From NCBI RefSeq assembly GCF_020447225.1, contig NZ_JAJAEO010000159.1, positions 1 through 43,050 on the forward strand: a stretch of 43,050 bases of DNA, written 5' to 3'. Made by a program: the position numbers and the translations under genes. Of the stretch, positions 33,524 through 42,750 are shown one piece after another. Each line of letters starts with the position of its first letter. Within the stretch, counting starts at the first letter, position 1. The notes beneath the pieces were generated by a model. That model did no database searches. It saw only the letters and a program-made list of their open reading frames with translations, and was not told the origin of the DNA. The stretch comes from Methylophaga pinxianii. Lineage in GTDB: Bacteria; Pseudomonadota; Gammaproteobacteria; Nitrosococcales; Methylophagaceae.

Positions 33524-34353
33524 GCCTTCATTGTTATTTGGTAGCCATTGAACTTGCGAATATTCAACACACCTTTATCCATAATCAGGTATTGCCCTTT
33601 AATGCCCAATAATTTACCGGTAATTTCCGGTGTTTTATCAAAATTCATTGAACTGACTTTTTGTGGATATTGTTGCACAGGGTAGTTGATTTCAAGTGTT
33701 TGTTCGTCAGTCAGGGGAGTAATTGCATTTTCACCGAGTTTTTCTTGTAGAAGCTTAATTTCATCAGCACATTCAGCTTGTAACTGATTACGCTGTTCAA
33801 GAAGATCTATTTTTTCAGCAGGACCGCGCAACATTTTTCGCCAGTCCGTGCGATCGGAAACATGGTTTTTAAACATGACTTCCAGCAGACCGGAATGGTA
33901 ACGACTGCTGACTCGGAAAATGGGTAATGCCTGGGTCGCTCCCTGATCAAGCCAACGGGTTGGCATTTGAGAGATACGGGTAATACCCACTTTGATGCCG
34001 GAACTATTAGCCAGATAAACAATATGATCTTGCATACAAACCTGAACACCCCATTCAGGTTCACGGCATGTTCCGTGAGCATAATGACAAGTTTCAGGTT
34101 TCATAAAACACAGGTCGCATTGCGCCAGTTTTTGAGAACAGGGAAAACAAAAACCACCGCTGTAGCTTTTCTTTGTCAAACGCTGGCAGTTCTGGCAGTG
34201 AATCTCACCAGCATAGACAAGTGTTATAGACTCTCCAATCAGTGGATTCATTGCCACCTGCTGATCACCTAAAACCATTTGATAATTTACCGTCGACTCA
34301 TCGCTCGGCAAATTCGCCAGCATTTTATTCAGTTGTCCTGCAATTTCTGTCAC
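33520..34353 (-). CDS. DUF2797 domain protein with zinc-binding cysteines
   Basis: A 277-residue soluble protein of the uncharacterised DUF2797 family. The N-terminal half has cysteine pairs C53/C56, C69/C72 and C79/C82 plus C89, C96 and C106, suggesting one or two zinc sites. A central segment VYLANSSGIKVGIT (112-125) with RWLDQGA at 133-139 resembles the start of GIY-YIG-type domains (Y, then KxGIT, then R). A C-terminal helical and beta part follows. No function is established. It is first of the DUF2797-pyrD-mscS run, with an ATGA overlap to pyrD. Confidence 0.78.
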   Translation of the reverse strand: MTEIAGQLNKMLANLPSDESTVNYQMVLGDQQVAMNPLIGESITLVYAGEIHCQNCQRLTKKSYSGGFCFPCSQKLAQCDLCFMKPETCHYAHGTCREPEWGVQVCMQDHIVYLANSSGIKVGITRISQMPTRWLDQGATQALPIFRVSSRYHSGLLEVMFKNHVSDRTDWRKMLRGPAEKIDLLEQRNQLQAECADEIKLLQEKLGENAITPLTDEQTLEINYPVQQYPQKVSSMNFDKTPEITGKLLGIKGQYLIMDKGVLNIRKFNGYQITMKA

Positions 34354-34728
34354 TCAGCTAAACCTTTTGCTCAAATCAACGAGTAGTTTAACGTAGCCTG
34401 ACAAAGTGACCTACTAAAAGTCTTCATATGAGTAAGTGAAATCACTTCCCATGGAAATCAGTTTGCAAACCTCCAGCGACTTACTACTGCATCTTTTTCT
34501 CTAAACAGAAAATCAAGTCACCACAACCACCGGCCAAACAAACAAAGACCGTTATATTGATTTATATCCCGCCAGGTCTTCCGTTGACGGATGAGATGGT
34601 TTTATTTCTGAGGGCAGACGGATTCTAAATCACGAGAATGTAAAGCTGCGTTAAAGACTGGTCATTAGTGCTCTATTGGGGTATATATTGAGCACAATTA
34701 TAAGCTTACGACATTATGATAAACCGTT
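34354..34728 (+). other. Intergenic region between the DUF2797 gene and mltD
   Basis: This 375-base stretch carries no convincing ORF and no repeat. It should hold divergent promoters. For mltD a TTGAGC (34688) and CATTAT (34712) 18 bases apart are the best candidates, with weak -10 match. No ribosome site of good quality precedes mltD. Confidence 0.35.
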
Positions 34729-36339
34729 ATGTTAAAAATTAAAAACCGGCTATGGCCCCTATTTGCAATGCTTTCGATACTTGTGACGGGCTGTAGTACC
34801 ACCACAAAACATACTGAAACGGTCAGCGCAAATCTACCTCAAAAAACCTCTAAAGCTCATCTTTCCAAACAGACAAAGTGGAAAAAAAATCAGATAACTC
34901 AATTGAGCCCTCTTGAACTGGATTTTTCTGTTTTAGAAGATGATTCGGATGTAGGGCCTCAAACCAATGATGTCTGGCAAAGAATTCGTGACGGTTATGG
35001 AATCTCTGACTCTCTTAGCCTGCATCCTGAAACACAGAACCGGCTCAGCTGGTTTGTCAGTAATCCGGAATATGTCGACAAAGTCGTTGAACGCTCACGT
35101 CCATATCTTTTTTATATAGTAGAAGAGCTCGAACGTCGCGATATGCCATTGGAAATTGCCTTGTTGCCTATCGTAGAAAGTGGCTATCAACCTTTTGCAC
35201 TCTCATCTGGACAGGCTGCGGGCATTTGGCAATTTATTCCTGCAACCGGTCGTGTTTTTGGCCTGGAACAAAACTGGTGGTATGACGGACGCCGCGATGT
35301 CATTGAGTCCACACATGCAGCCTTGGACTACCTGCAAAAACTTCATAATGATTTTAACGACTGGGAGCTTGCGTTAGCCGCTTATAATGCAGGCGAAGGT
35401 ACCGTTGGTCGTGCGATTAAAAAGAATCAGGAAGCAGGTTTGCCCACCGACTTCTGGTCCTTGGAATTACCTGCAGAAACCACGGCTTATGTGCCCAAGC
35501 TTTTAGCTGTAGCACAATTGGTAAAACAACCCGCCCAATATGATCTAAAACTTAATCCCATTGCAAACGAACCCTACATGAGCGTGATCAATGTCGGCAG
35601 TCAAATTGACTTATCATTGGCCGCGGATCTGGCAGATATCACTTTAGATGAATTATATCTTTTAAACCCGGGGTTTAATCGATGGGCAACTGCGCCGCAA
35701 GGTCCGCACAAATTAGTATTACCGGCAACAAAAGCAAATAACTTCAAAACTGCATTATTAGATCTCTCCGAGGAAGATAGGCTGCGTTGGAAGCGTCATG
35801 AGGTTAAACCAGGCGAGTCTCTCAGTAGTATTGCCTCACAACATCAAACAACCATTAATGAAATCAAGAAAGCGAATAAAATCAAGACGAACTTTATTCG
35901 TGCTGGTGCACATCTGCTAATACCGATTTCTACTGCACAAGCTGATGAAGCTGAAGCAAATGCGATTGCAAATCGCAAATTACAGCTTGGCAAAAAATTA
36001 AATTACGCCGTTAAAGCCGGTGATACATGGTGGAATATTGCCAAAGCTTACGCAGTAGATGTCGTAGATCTGACACAATGGAATAACAAAAAGCCCTCGG
36101 ATGTCTTACACTCTGGGCAGAAATTGGTTATCTGGCAGCCCAATCAAACCGCTTCAAAACTGAAAGCCATTAACTACACTATTCGTAACGGTGATTCACT
36201 TTGGACCATTTCCCGCAAATTTAACGTTACGGTTGATAAAGTGAAGGAATGGAACGGATTAAGTGATCGGACCTTATTGCAACCCGGACAGAAATTAACA
36301 CTGTACGTTGATCCTGCAATTCAAATCAGTCATAGCTAA
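34729..36339 (+). CDS. mltD: Membrane-bound lytic murein transglycosylase D, three LysM domains
   Basis: Outer-membrane lipoprotein that cleaves peptidoglycan glycan strands. The 536-residue protein has lipobox LVTGC with C22 lipidated, an SLT domain with catalytic E150 in [11 protein letters not shown] and [12 protein letters not shown], then [11 protein letters not shown]. Three LysM glycan-binding repeats follow at about 357-400, 425-469 and 482-526. E. coli MltD has 452 residues and two LysM repeats. It is followed by trmL 2 bases downstream. Confidence 0.95.
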   Translation: MLKIKNRLWPLFAMLSILVTGCSTTTKHTETVSANLPQKTSKAHLSKQTKWKKNQITQLSPLELDFSVLEDDSDVGPQTNDVWQRIRDGYGISDSLSLHPETQNRLSWFVSNPEYVDKVVERSRPYLFYIVEELERRDMPLEIALLPIVESGYQPFALSSGQAAGIWQFIPATGRVFGLEQNWWYDGRRDVIESTHAALDYLQKLHNDFNDWELALAAYNAGEGTVGRAIKKNQEAGLPTDFWSLELPAETTAYVPKLLAVAQLVKQPAQYDLKLNPIANEPYMSVINVGSQIDLSLAADLADITLDELYLLNPGFNRWATAPQGPHKLVLPATKANNFKTALLDLSEEDRLRWKRHEVKPGESLSSIASQHQTTINEIKKANKIKTNFIRAGAHLLIPISTAQADEAEANAIANRKLQLGKKLNYAVKAGDTWWNIAKAYAVDVVDLTQWNNKKPSDVLHSGQKLVIWQPNQTASKLKAINYTIRNGDSLWTISRKFNVTVDKVKEWNGLSDRTLLQPGQKLTLYVDPAIQISHS

Positions 36340-36341
36340 TC

Positions 36342-36806
36342 GTGTTACATGTAGCGCTTTATGAGCCGGAAATTCCGCCGAATACCGGTAATATTATTCG
36401 ATTGTGCGCTAACTCAGGTGCACAATTGCATTTAATTGAACCACTGGCTTTTGTTTTAGATGATAAACGTCTTAGAAGAGCGGGACTGGATTATCACGAG
36501 TTTGCACGGGTAAAGGTGCATCCCGACTTTGCCGCCTTCCAACAGTGGCTGACCAATCGTCCTCTGTTTGCCTGCACGACCAAAGCAAAACAGTTTCACC
36601 ATCAAGCCCATTTTGAGGATGAGAGCGTTTTATTATTCGGTCCCGAATCCCGTGGTTTGCCAGCAAGCATTCTTGACGCAGTTCCTGATAGACAAAAAAT
36701 TCGTATTCCAATGCATCCTGATAGCCGCAGTTTGAATCTTTCGAATGCAACGGCAATTATTCTCTATGAGGCATGGAAACAATTAGGATATAACGGAGCG
36801 GTATAA
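36342..36806 (+). CDS. trmL: tRNA (cytidine(34)-2'-O)-methyltransferase TrmL
   Basis: SPOUT methyltransferase that 2'-O-methylates the wobble base of tRNA-Leu. The 154-residue length is that of minimal TrmL. Motifs seen are [20 protein letters not shown] at the start, [11 protein letters not shown] (97-107) and the knot segment [18 protein letters not shown]. The start is GTG at 36342, just after mltD. Its stop lies within a palindrome that may end transcription on both strands. Confidence 0.95.
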   Translation: MLHVALYEPEIPPNTGNIIRLCANSGAQLHLIEPLAFVLDDKRLRRAGLDYHEFARVKVHPDFAAFQQWLTNRPLFACTTKAKQFHHQAHFEDESVLLFGPESRGLPASILDAVPDRQKIRIPMHPDSRSLNLSNATAIILYEAWKQLGYNGAV

Positions 36807-36818
36807 AATACCGCTCCA
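36796..36818. terminator. Bidirectional hairpin between trmL and the YVTN gene
   Basis: GGAGCGGTAT and ATACCGCTCC form a perfect 10-bp stem with a 3-base loop overlapping the trmL stop, between convergent genes. No T-run follows on either strand, so its strength as a terminator is uncertain. Confidence 0.55.
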
Positions 36819-36829
36819 GCGAACTTATC

Positions 36830-37765
36830 TTACTGGGCCGCTTTTATACTACGAGGCCCATCTTTAAGTGGAATAGACTGAACCTGTTTTGCTTGTTGCA
36901 AATCAATAACCGATAATGAGTTACTAAACCAGTTGATCACATAAGCTTGTTGCTGATCTGCTGATAGTACAACACTTTCCGGCATTTTCTCGGTTTTAAT
37001 TGTGTTGGTGATTTTCATACTCTCAGCATCAAACTCTACCAAGGTATTATCGTTCTGATTCACCACATAAAACTTTTTGCCATCTTCACTGACCGCTACA
37101 CCATAAGGTGCTTTACCAGGCTTTAGCTCAGCGATTTTCTGATAATTATTGGTATCAATAACCGTCAATGAATCGTCCTTCACGCAAGTAACGTACAGAT
37201 GGTTTTTGTGCGGATTAAAGGCAACGGCATAAGGACGTTCGCCGGTTTCAATCGTAGCAAGCAAATCGGGAGTATCAGCATCCAGGACCATCACCGAGTT
37301 ACTTTCCCGATTGGCAACAAACACTTTACGAGCATGTGCATCTAAAGCCACTCCAGCCGGACTATCGCCAACAGCCAGCAAATCCACCAATTGCTTACTG
37401 GTTGTATTAATGACGAGTAAGGTATTCCTTGACCAGTCAGAAACAAACATTTGTGGCTTTTGACTATCAAGCACCATAGAAAAAGGCTGTCCACCCGTTT
37501 TAATCTCACTTACCAACTCATGGGTATTGAGATCGACTACCGATATTTTGCCTTGTTCAGGATGAGATACATAAATGGCATGATTTGATTTATCAATCAC
37601 TACCATGACAGGATTGCTGGCAACCTCAAACGACCGTTTAATTTCTACAGCTTCCGAATCAAACAAAGAAAGTTGATTGCTGGCCTGACTGGTTATATAA
37701 AAATCATCAGCCATCATTATGCCGGGAAATAGGGCCATACATAGAATGATTGGTTTACGTAACAT
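36830..37765 (-). CDS. Secreted YVTN-type beta-propeller protein
   Basis: A 311-residue protein with a signal peptide (cleavage near MMA-DD at 19) and about seven repeats of roughly 40 residues, for example KVFVANRESNSVMVLDADT and KFYVVNQNDNTLVEFDAES. This is the YVTN/YncE propeller family, also found as PQQ-catabolism-associated propellers. It would be periplasmic. It follows the MxaD-like gene by 6 bases. A scaffold or binding role in methanol oxidation is inferred from position only. A GTG at 37768 is an alternative start. Confidence 0.82.
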   Translation of the reverse strand: MLRKPIILCMALFPGIMMADDFYITSQASNQLSLFDSEAVEIKRSFEVASNPVMVVIDKSNHAIYVSHPEQGKISVVDLNTHELVSEIKTGGQPFSMVLDSQKPQMFVSDWSRNTLLVINTTSKQLVDLLAVGDSPAGVALDAHARKVFVANRESNSVMVLDADTPDLLATIETGERPYAVAFNPHKNHLYVTCVKDDSLTVIDTNNYQKIAELKPGKAPYGVAVSEDGKKFYVVNQNDNTLVEFDAESMKITNTIKTEKMPESVVLSADQQQAYVINWFSNSLSVIDLQQAKQVQSIPLKDGPRSIKAAQ

Positions 37766-37771
37766 CACAAG

Positions 37772-38296
37772 TTATTTTTCCAATGAGGCTTTTAAACCTT
37801 CCAGACCGGATTTGGCATAATCAGTCATTGCTTTGACAGCCGCTTCATCGTTCAAATTTTCTGGTGGGAAATTGCCGGTATCAGCCCGATAAAAACGACC
37901 ACTCCAACTTACTTTGCTTCCCTTAGCGTCTGCTTCAACTTCAATCCCGATTGTATAAAAACTAACCGGCATAGCCTCAATATTTTCTGTCAGCAATCTA
38001 TAACCTACATAATGACGTTCAGCATCTGACTCATCGAGACTTTCCGTAATTTCACCCCCCGTTTTCAATTTAACAACCCGCGTCGTGTCGTCTTGCATTT
38101 GAATGGATTCAACTGCCGGGTGCCATTTATCCAATTGGTCAAATGCATTTACTTGCTGCCATACCGCTGCGACATCGGCCTCAATAATAATATGTTCATC
38201 TACACGTTGTGGAGTGGGGCCATGAGCAAAAACACTGCTGCTCATCACAATCAAACCTAAACTTGCTAATGACAATTTCTTAATAATTTTATTCAC
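37772..38296 (-). CDS. Periplasmic SRPBCC protein, MxaD-like
   Basis: A 174-residue protein with a signal peptide cleaved after A24 (SVFA-HGPTPQ) and a START/SRPBCC-type domain: VWQQVNAFDQLDKWHPAVESIQ, LKTGGEITESLDESD and VSWSGRFYRAD. The mature start HGPTPQ and the WHPAV motif fit my recollection of MxaD, a periplasmic helper reported to aid electron transfer from methanol dehydrogenase to cytochrome cL. The start is GTG at 38296 with AAAGG upstream. It sits outside the mxa operon, on the opposite strand, about 2.5 kb before mxaF. Confidence 0.75.
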   Translation of the reverse strand: MNKIIKKLSLASLGLIVMSSSVFAHGPTPQRVDEHIIIEADVAAVWQQVNAFDQLDKWHPAVESIQMQDDTTRVVKLKTGGEITESLDESDAERHYVGYRLLTENIEAMPVSFYTIGIEVEADAKGSKVSWSGRFYRADTGNFPPENLNDEAAVKAMTDYAKSGLEGLKASLEK

Positions 38297-38331
38297 GTTC
38301 TAACCTTTCACTTTTAGCTAAAATAAAAAAA

Positions 38332-38664
38332 TCACCTCGGACTTCTATTCGTATTACCTAGAGTTTCAATATAATTATTTATAATCCCAATTTGGGTATA
38401 TTTATATGTTTTATCACTTCCACCAACTTGAACTATATCCTTATAAATCCAAAACTCCACTGTTCCACTTTCATTTTCACGCTTCATTATTTCTTCTGGT
38501 TCACCCAGTTTAGATCTAACAAAATCCGCATCTTTTCCAGAGAAAATTTTAACGAATTCAAATTCTGCTATTGGTATTTTAAGTTCGTCTTCTGAATAAG
38601 CGATATTTATGGCAGAGATCGCCAGGAAGGCAGATAAGGCAATGGTGTTTAAAAATTTATTCAT
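38332..38664 (-). CDS. Small secreted protein of unknown function
   Basis: A 110-residue protein with a signal peptide (cleavage near AYS-ED at 24). The rest has FVRSKLGEPEEIMKRENESGTVEFWIYKDIV, loosely like the BamE/SmpA pattern (LGxP followed by an aromatic-rich strand), but it has no lipobox. The coding sequence is more AT-rich than its neighbours. It lies 35 bases upstream of the MxaD-like gene, in the same direction. I do not recognise a family. Confidence 0.6.
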   Translation of the reverse strand: MNKFLNTIALSAFLAISAINIAYSEDELKIPIAEFEFVKIFSGKDADFVRSKLGEPEEIMKRENESGTVEFWIYKDIVQVGGSDKTYKYTQIGIINNYIETLGNTNRSPR

Positions 38665-38886
38665 TAAAAATGACTCCAGTAAAAACTCGACTTATGCTAC
38701 AGAGTGTTTGTTACAGTCATATAGAGCAGATGGCTCATTTGAGATAGGGAATATGTCACGGTTATTGTTATGACTTTTTCCTGTTTTTATTTTTTTCTAA
38801 TTATCCGTAATATTGGGATATACATATCAAAATTAATCATCATAAAATAGCTCATTAATACTAAATAAAATATGGACGAACTTTAA

Positions 38887-39855
38887 ATGATGTCAACTAA
38901 ATTCCCCTTTGCTGATAAGAAAAACAGGGGCAAAATTGATTTGGCTATCATTGCGACGGCATCCATGCTGACTTATGTTATTGCTGGGTACTTTGATTTG
39001 GCTGAACGCTGGATTAACTGGGCAGCTCTTGGAGAGTTTTACCAGCTGGATGAAATTATTTTTGTTTTGTTGGTATTGAATAGTGGCTTAATGTGGTTTG
39101 GCCGGCGACGCTACAACGAATTGCAAGCGACATTAAAACGTAACCTGGAAATTAAAACCAAACTTGAAACGCAAAATGCGGACAATGCAAAACTGCTATT
39201 ACAAAACAGGGCACTTATTAAACATATCACCCAAGTAAGAGAAGCAGAACGTAATCACCTGGCATCTGAGCTACATGATGTTTTCGGTCAATACCTGGCG
39301 GCAATTGATGTAAATGCTTCTGTCGCCATAAAATACAAAACTGACGATCCTAAACTTCAAGCTATTCTCAAGACGATACAAGATAGTGCCAGCTATCTTC
39401 GAAATGTTACCCGCTCACAACTTCGCAGTCTTAAACCACCTGGACTTGAAACCGTTGGATTGTCCGCCGCTATTGAAGATCTTATTTCGCAATGGCAAAT
39501 GTCTTTTCCAAGCTACGAAATTCATATCAATATTGAAGTAGATGACAAACTGGTTGGCTATGACACCGCCCTGACAATTTACCGATGTTTGCAGGAAGCA
39601 TTAACCAACATCACCCGACATGCTGATGCCGACAAAATTCACATTGATTTAGTCACGCATAAGAAAGCTTCGCAATACAGCGAAATCAGCTTAACAATTC
39701 GTGACAATGGTAAAGGTTTTGAGCCAAATGAAGGGATGGGCAAAGGACTAGGGCTCATTGGAATCAGAGAGCGGGTACATGCCCTTAATGGGCATTTCAA
39801 TCTGCATCAGGCTGACCCGACAGGTACCGTTTTAGCATTAAACATTCCGTTATAG
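38887..39855 (+). CDS. Sensor histidine kinase, NarL/HisKA_3 type (MxaY-like)
   Basis: A 322-residue membrane kinase. Two hydrophobic segments (about 17-37 and 55-71) enclose only a short periplasmic loop, so ligand sensing is probably in or near the membrane. A coiled coil (75-115) leads to the HisKA_3 box with phospho-acceptor H130 in ERNHLASELHDVFGQ. The HATPase domain has N241 in CLQEALTNITRHA, DNGKGF and GKGLGLIGIRER. With the next gene it forms a two-component pair placed like mxaYX beside methanol dehydrogenase genes in other methylotrophs. MxaY identity is inferred. Confidence 0.85.
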   Translation: MMSTKFPFADKKNRGKIDLAIIATASMLTYVIAGYFDLAERWINWAALGEFYQLDEIIFVLLVLNSGLMWFGRRRYNELQATLKRNLEIKTKLETQNADNAKLLLQNRALIKHITQVREAERNHLASELHDVFGQYLAAIDVNASVAIKYKTDDPKLQAILKTIQDSASYLRNVTRSQLRSLKPPGLETVGLSAAIEDLISQWQMSFPSYEIHINIEVDDKLVGYDTALTIYRCLQEALTNITRHADADKIHIDLVTHKKASQYSEISLTIRDNGKGFEPNEGMGKGLGLIGIRERVHALNGHFNLHQADPTGTVLALNIPL

Positions 39856-39901
39856 AAAAACATGGAATCTTAATTATTTAGTAATGAGGCATATATAAGA
39901 G

Positions 39902-40555
39902 ATGAACAAACAACGAACTACTATCTTATTAATAGATGATCATGCCATTTTGAGAGAAGGTTATCAGCAACTGCTTGAATCAGCGGGATTTGAAGTCATT
40001 GGGCAGTCTGGCAATGCAGAAGATGGCTATCAGGCTTTCATAGCTTTACAGCCCAAAGTCTGCATTATTGATCTGACTATGCCTGGTACCGGTGGATTGG
40101 AATGTGTCAGACGAATCTGTAATAGAGATAAAGATGCTCGAATTCTGGTTTGCAGTATGCATGAAGAAACAACACTGGCCATGCGTGCACTTGAGCTCGG
40201 TGCAATGGGTTACATTACAAAATCCTGCTCTTCTGATGTATTAATTGAGGCCGTTAAATCAGTTGCTGAAAAACGTCATTATCTGGGAGCAGAGGTAGCT
40301 CGCTCCATTGCGATGGAAAAGCTCATCAAAACCGATCAGAAAATTGATTCACTGTCACACCAGGAATTTGCTGTTTTCAGAATGGTTGCCGAGGGATTGA
40401 GTATCGAAGAGATCTCCAAAAGTCTTACTCTGGCACCCAAAACTGTCTCCAACTACAAAACCAATATGATGCGAAAACTTGGCACAACCAAGCTCGCCGA
40501 TATTATTTTCCTGGCCCAAAAAATTGGTTTGATACATCCACCAAACAATCAATAG
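39902..40555 (+). CDS. Response regulator, LuxR/NarL type (MxaX-like)
   Basis: A 217-residue regulator. The receiver domain has D12 and D13, the phospho-acceptor D57 in CIIDLTMPG, S85 and K107. The LuxR-type helix-turn-helix lies at about 148-205 (LSHQEFAVFRMVAEGLSIEEISKSL, then TVSNYKTNMMRKLG). It starts 46 bases after the kinase gene and ends 202 bases before mxaF, so it most likely regulates mxaF and perhaps the divergent secreted-protein genes. MxaX/MoxX is the nearest named equivalent by context. Confidence 0.88.
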   Translation: MNKQRTTILLIDDHAILREGYQQLLESAGFEVIGQSGNAEDGYQAFIALQPKVCIIDLTMPGTGGLECVRRICNRDKDARILVCSMHEETTLAMRALELGAMGYITKSCSSDVLIEAVKSVAEKRHYLGAEVARSIAMEKLIKTDQKIDSLSHQEFAVFRMVAEGLSIEEISKSLTLAPKTVSNYKTNMMRKLGTTKLADIIFLAQKIGLIHPPNNQ

Positions 40556-40577
40556 GTCAAAATATCAGCAAAAACCT

Positions 40578-40605
40578 TTGCCAAGCCTATGACCCTGACA
40601 ATTAT
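40578..40605 (+). promoter_or_regulatory. Candidate mxaF promoter
   Basis: TTGCCA (5/6 to the -35 consensus) and AATTAT (4/6 to the -10) are 16 bases apart. It would give a leader of about 145 bases before mxaF. Activator-dependent mxaF promoters may deviate from consensus, so this is tentative. Confidence 0.35.
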
Positions 40606-40681
40606 GTGAACACTTCCCTACAACACAGGTGGCGCAGCTCTCTATCCCCTACCCCCACTAAAAACTGATGATATCACCGGT

Positions 40682-40734
40682 GCACAGCCGCATTTTCGAA
40701 TGTGTGCTGAGACACAGGGTCAGCGCAAGCTGAC
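40682..40734 (+). promoter_or_regulatory. Two leader hairpins before mxaF
   Basis: Hairpin 1 (40682-40707) pairs GCACA with TGTGC and CATT with AATG around a TTCG loop, with a 4-base GCCG bulge. Hairpin 2 (40719-40734) is GTCAGC-GCAA-GCTGAC. Both loops are stable tetraloops. The AGGAGG ribosome site (40748-40753) follows 13 bases later. No known riboswitch is recognised. Confidence 0.45.
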
Positions 40735-40757
40735 ATCCAGTTAAAATAGGAGGATAT

Positions 40758-42644
40758 ATGAGAGAGAAAAAACTAAGCCGGTTAACAAAAACCGGTTCAG
40801 CTGCTTTGGTAAGCTCTGTCATCGGTATGATGACAGTAGGCGTTGCATTCGCCAATGACAAGCTTGTTGAACTTCAAAAGGATGAAGCAAACTGGGTTAT
40901 GCAGGGTAAAAACTATTCTGCTGATCATTACAGTACTTCTAAGCAAATCAATAAAAAGAACGTCAGTAAACTGGCTCCATCTTGGACTTTCTCCACAGGT
41001 GTTTTAAGCGGTCATGAAGGTGCGCCACTGGTTGTCGGTGACATGATGTACATTCATTCACCGTTTCCAAACAATACCTTTGCCATCAACTTAAAAGATC
41101 CTGGCACCATCGTCTGGGAACACAAACCAAAACAAGATCCAGCTGCTCGTGCAGTTGCATGCTGCGACGTTGTTAACCGTGGTCTGGCTTACTGGCCTGG
41201 CGACGATAAAACTCCAGCAATGATTGTGAAAAGCCAGCTGGATGGTCATGTTGTTGCATTGAATGCTGAAACCGGTGAACTTCACTGGCAAGTTGAAAAT
41301 GGTGATATCAGTGTGGGCCAAACCCAAACACAAGCACCATTCGTTGTAAAAGACTTGGTTATTCAGGGTTCTTCTGGTGCTGAGCTGGGTGTACGTGGTT
41401 ACGTCACCGCTTTTGATATTCACACTGGTGAAATGGTTTGGCGCTGGTATGCCACTGGTCCTGACTCAGAAATCGGTCTGGCTGACGACTTCAACAGTGC
41501 TAACCCACATTACGGCCAAAAAGGTCTGGGGCTGAAAACCTGGGAAGACGAAGCCTGGAAAATCGGTGGCGGTACTAACTGGGGTTGGTATGCCTATGAC
41601 CCTGACTTAGAGATGTTCTACTACGGTTCAGGTAACCCTGCCCCTTGGAACGAAACCATGCGTCCTGGTGATAATAAATGGACCATGACTATCTGGGGTC
41701 GTGATGCGGATACCGGTTTAGCCAAATTCGGTTATCAAAAAACACCTCATGATGAATGGGACTACGCTGGTGTTAACGTCATGATGCTTTCTGAGCAAAA
41801 AGACAAAAACGGCAAAATGCGTAAACTGCTGACTCACCCAGATCGTAACGGCATTATTTATACACTGGATCGTGAAACCGGTGATTTAGTTTCTGCAAAC
41901 AAAATGGATGACACTGCAAACTGGGTGAAAAAAGTTGATCTGGAAACAGGTCTACCAATTCGTGATCCAGAATTCAGTACCAGAATGGGTCACCGTTCAC
42001 GTGATATCTGTCCTTCAGCCATGGGCTTCCACAACCAGGGTATGGATTCGTACGATCCTGAAAGACAAAACTTCTACTTGGGTATCAACCATCTTTGTAT
42101 GGATTGGGAACCGTTCATGCTGCCTTACCGTGCAGGTCAGTTCTTCGTAGGTGCAAACGTATGGAGCTATCCAGGACCTAAAGGTGATCGTCAACGTGGT
42201 ATCGGTTCTGGCCAGGTTAAAGCCTACAACGCCATCACTGGTGAGTTTGCTTGGGAAAAAATGGAAAAATTCTCAATCTGGGGCGGCACCATGGCGACAG
42301 CTGGTGGCTTGGTATTCTACGGCACACTCGATGGCTTCATCAAAGCTCGTGATGCAGACAACGGTGATCTGTTGTGGAAATTCAAACTCCCTTCTGGCGC
42401 TATCGGCCATCCAATGACTTATACCCATAATGGCATCCAATATGTTGCGATTAATTATGGTGTAGGTGGCTGGCCTGCCGTTGGCCTGGTCTTTGACTTG
42501 AATGACCCATCAGCCGGTCTGGGTGCGGTAGGTGCCTTTAAAGAACTGGCACGTAACACCCAAATGGGTGGTGGTCTGATGGTCTTTGCTCTGGAGGGTA
42601 AAGGACCATACGACGATCTGAGCGTTGGCGAATACGAAATGTAA
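40758..42644 (+). CDS. mxaF: Methanol dehydrogenase large subunit (calcium, PQQ-dependent)
   Basis: Periplasmic quinoprotein that oxidises methanol to formaldehyde and passes electrons to cytochrome cL. The 628-residue precursor has a signal peptide cleaved after A32 ([10 protein letters not shown]). With that offset the key residues fall on the classical MxaF numbers: C135-C136 (103-104), E209 (177), N293 (261) and catalytic D335 (303) in [10 protein letters not shown]. Two residues after the catalytic Asp is Ala, not the Asp expected in lanthanide XoxF. Tryptophan-docking propeller repeats run throughout. AGGAGG precedes the ATG, suggesting high expression. mxaJ follows. Confidence 0.95.
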   Translation: MREKKLSRLTKTGSAALVSSVIGMMTVGVAFANDKLVELQKDEANWVMQGKNYSADHYSTSKQINKKNVSKLAPSWTFSTGVLSGHEGAPLVVGDMMYIHSPFPNNTFAINLKDPGTIVWEHKPKQDPAARAVACCDVVNRGLAYWPGDDKTPAMIVKSQLDGHVVALNAETGELHWQVENGDISVGQTQTQAPFVVKDLVIQGSSGAELGVRGYVTAFDIHTGEMVWRWYATGPDSEIGLADDFNSANPHYGQKGLGLKTWEDEAWKIGGGTNWGWYAYDPDLEMFYYGSGNPAPWNETMRPGDNKWTMTIWGRDADTGLAKFGYQKTPHDEWDYAGVNVMMLSEQKDKNGKMRKLLTHPDRNGIIYTLDRETGDLVSANKMDDTANWVKKVDLETGLPIRDPEFSTRMGHRSRDICPSAMGFHNQGMDSYDPERQNFYLGINHLCMDWEPFMLPYRAGQFFVGANVWSYPGPKGDRQRGIGSGQVKAYNAITGEFAWEKMEKFSIWGGTMATAGGLVFYGTLDGFIKARDADNGDLLWKFKLPSGAIGHPMTYTHNGIQYVAINYGVGGWPAVGLVFDLNDPSAGLGAVGAFKELARNTQMGGGLMVFALEGKGPYDDLSVGEYEM

Positions 42645-42657
42645 TCACTGACTCTCT

Positions 42658-42731
42658 ATATAACTTCAGAAACATCAAGTTATATCGTCGTGTTCAATCT
42701 GGCTGGCAACACAATGATTGTGTTGTCAGCC
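42658..42731 (+). other. Tandem hairpins in the mxaF-mxaJ gap
   Basis: ATATAACTT/AAGTTATAT (42658-42685, 9 bp, 10-base loop) is followed by GGCTGGCAACACA/TGTGTTGTCAGCC (42701-42731, 13 bp with one G-T, 5-base loop). No T-run follows the second, so it should not fully terminate. It could protect the mxaF mRNA 3' end or lower mxaJ expression. Confidence 0.65.
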
Positions 42732-42750
42732 CCTTCTGAGAGTGTAAGAC

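Noticed and set aside
40758-42644. Assignment as lanthanide-dependent XoxF
   Set aside because: The residue two after the catalytic Asp (HDEWDYAG) is Ala, where XoxF has Asp. Key residues also fall exactly on MxaF numbering. The GRDADTG segment has an Asp-x-Asp but is not the metal site.
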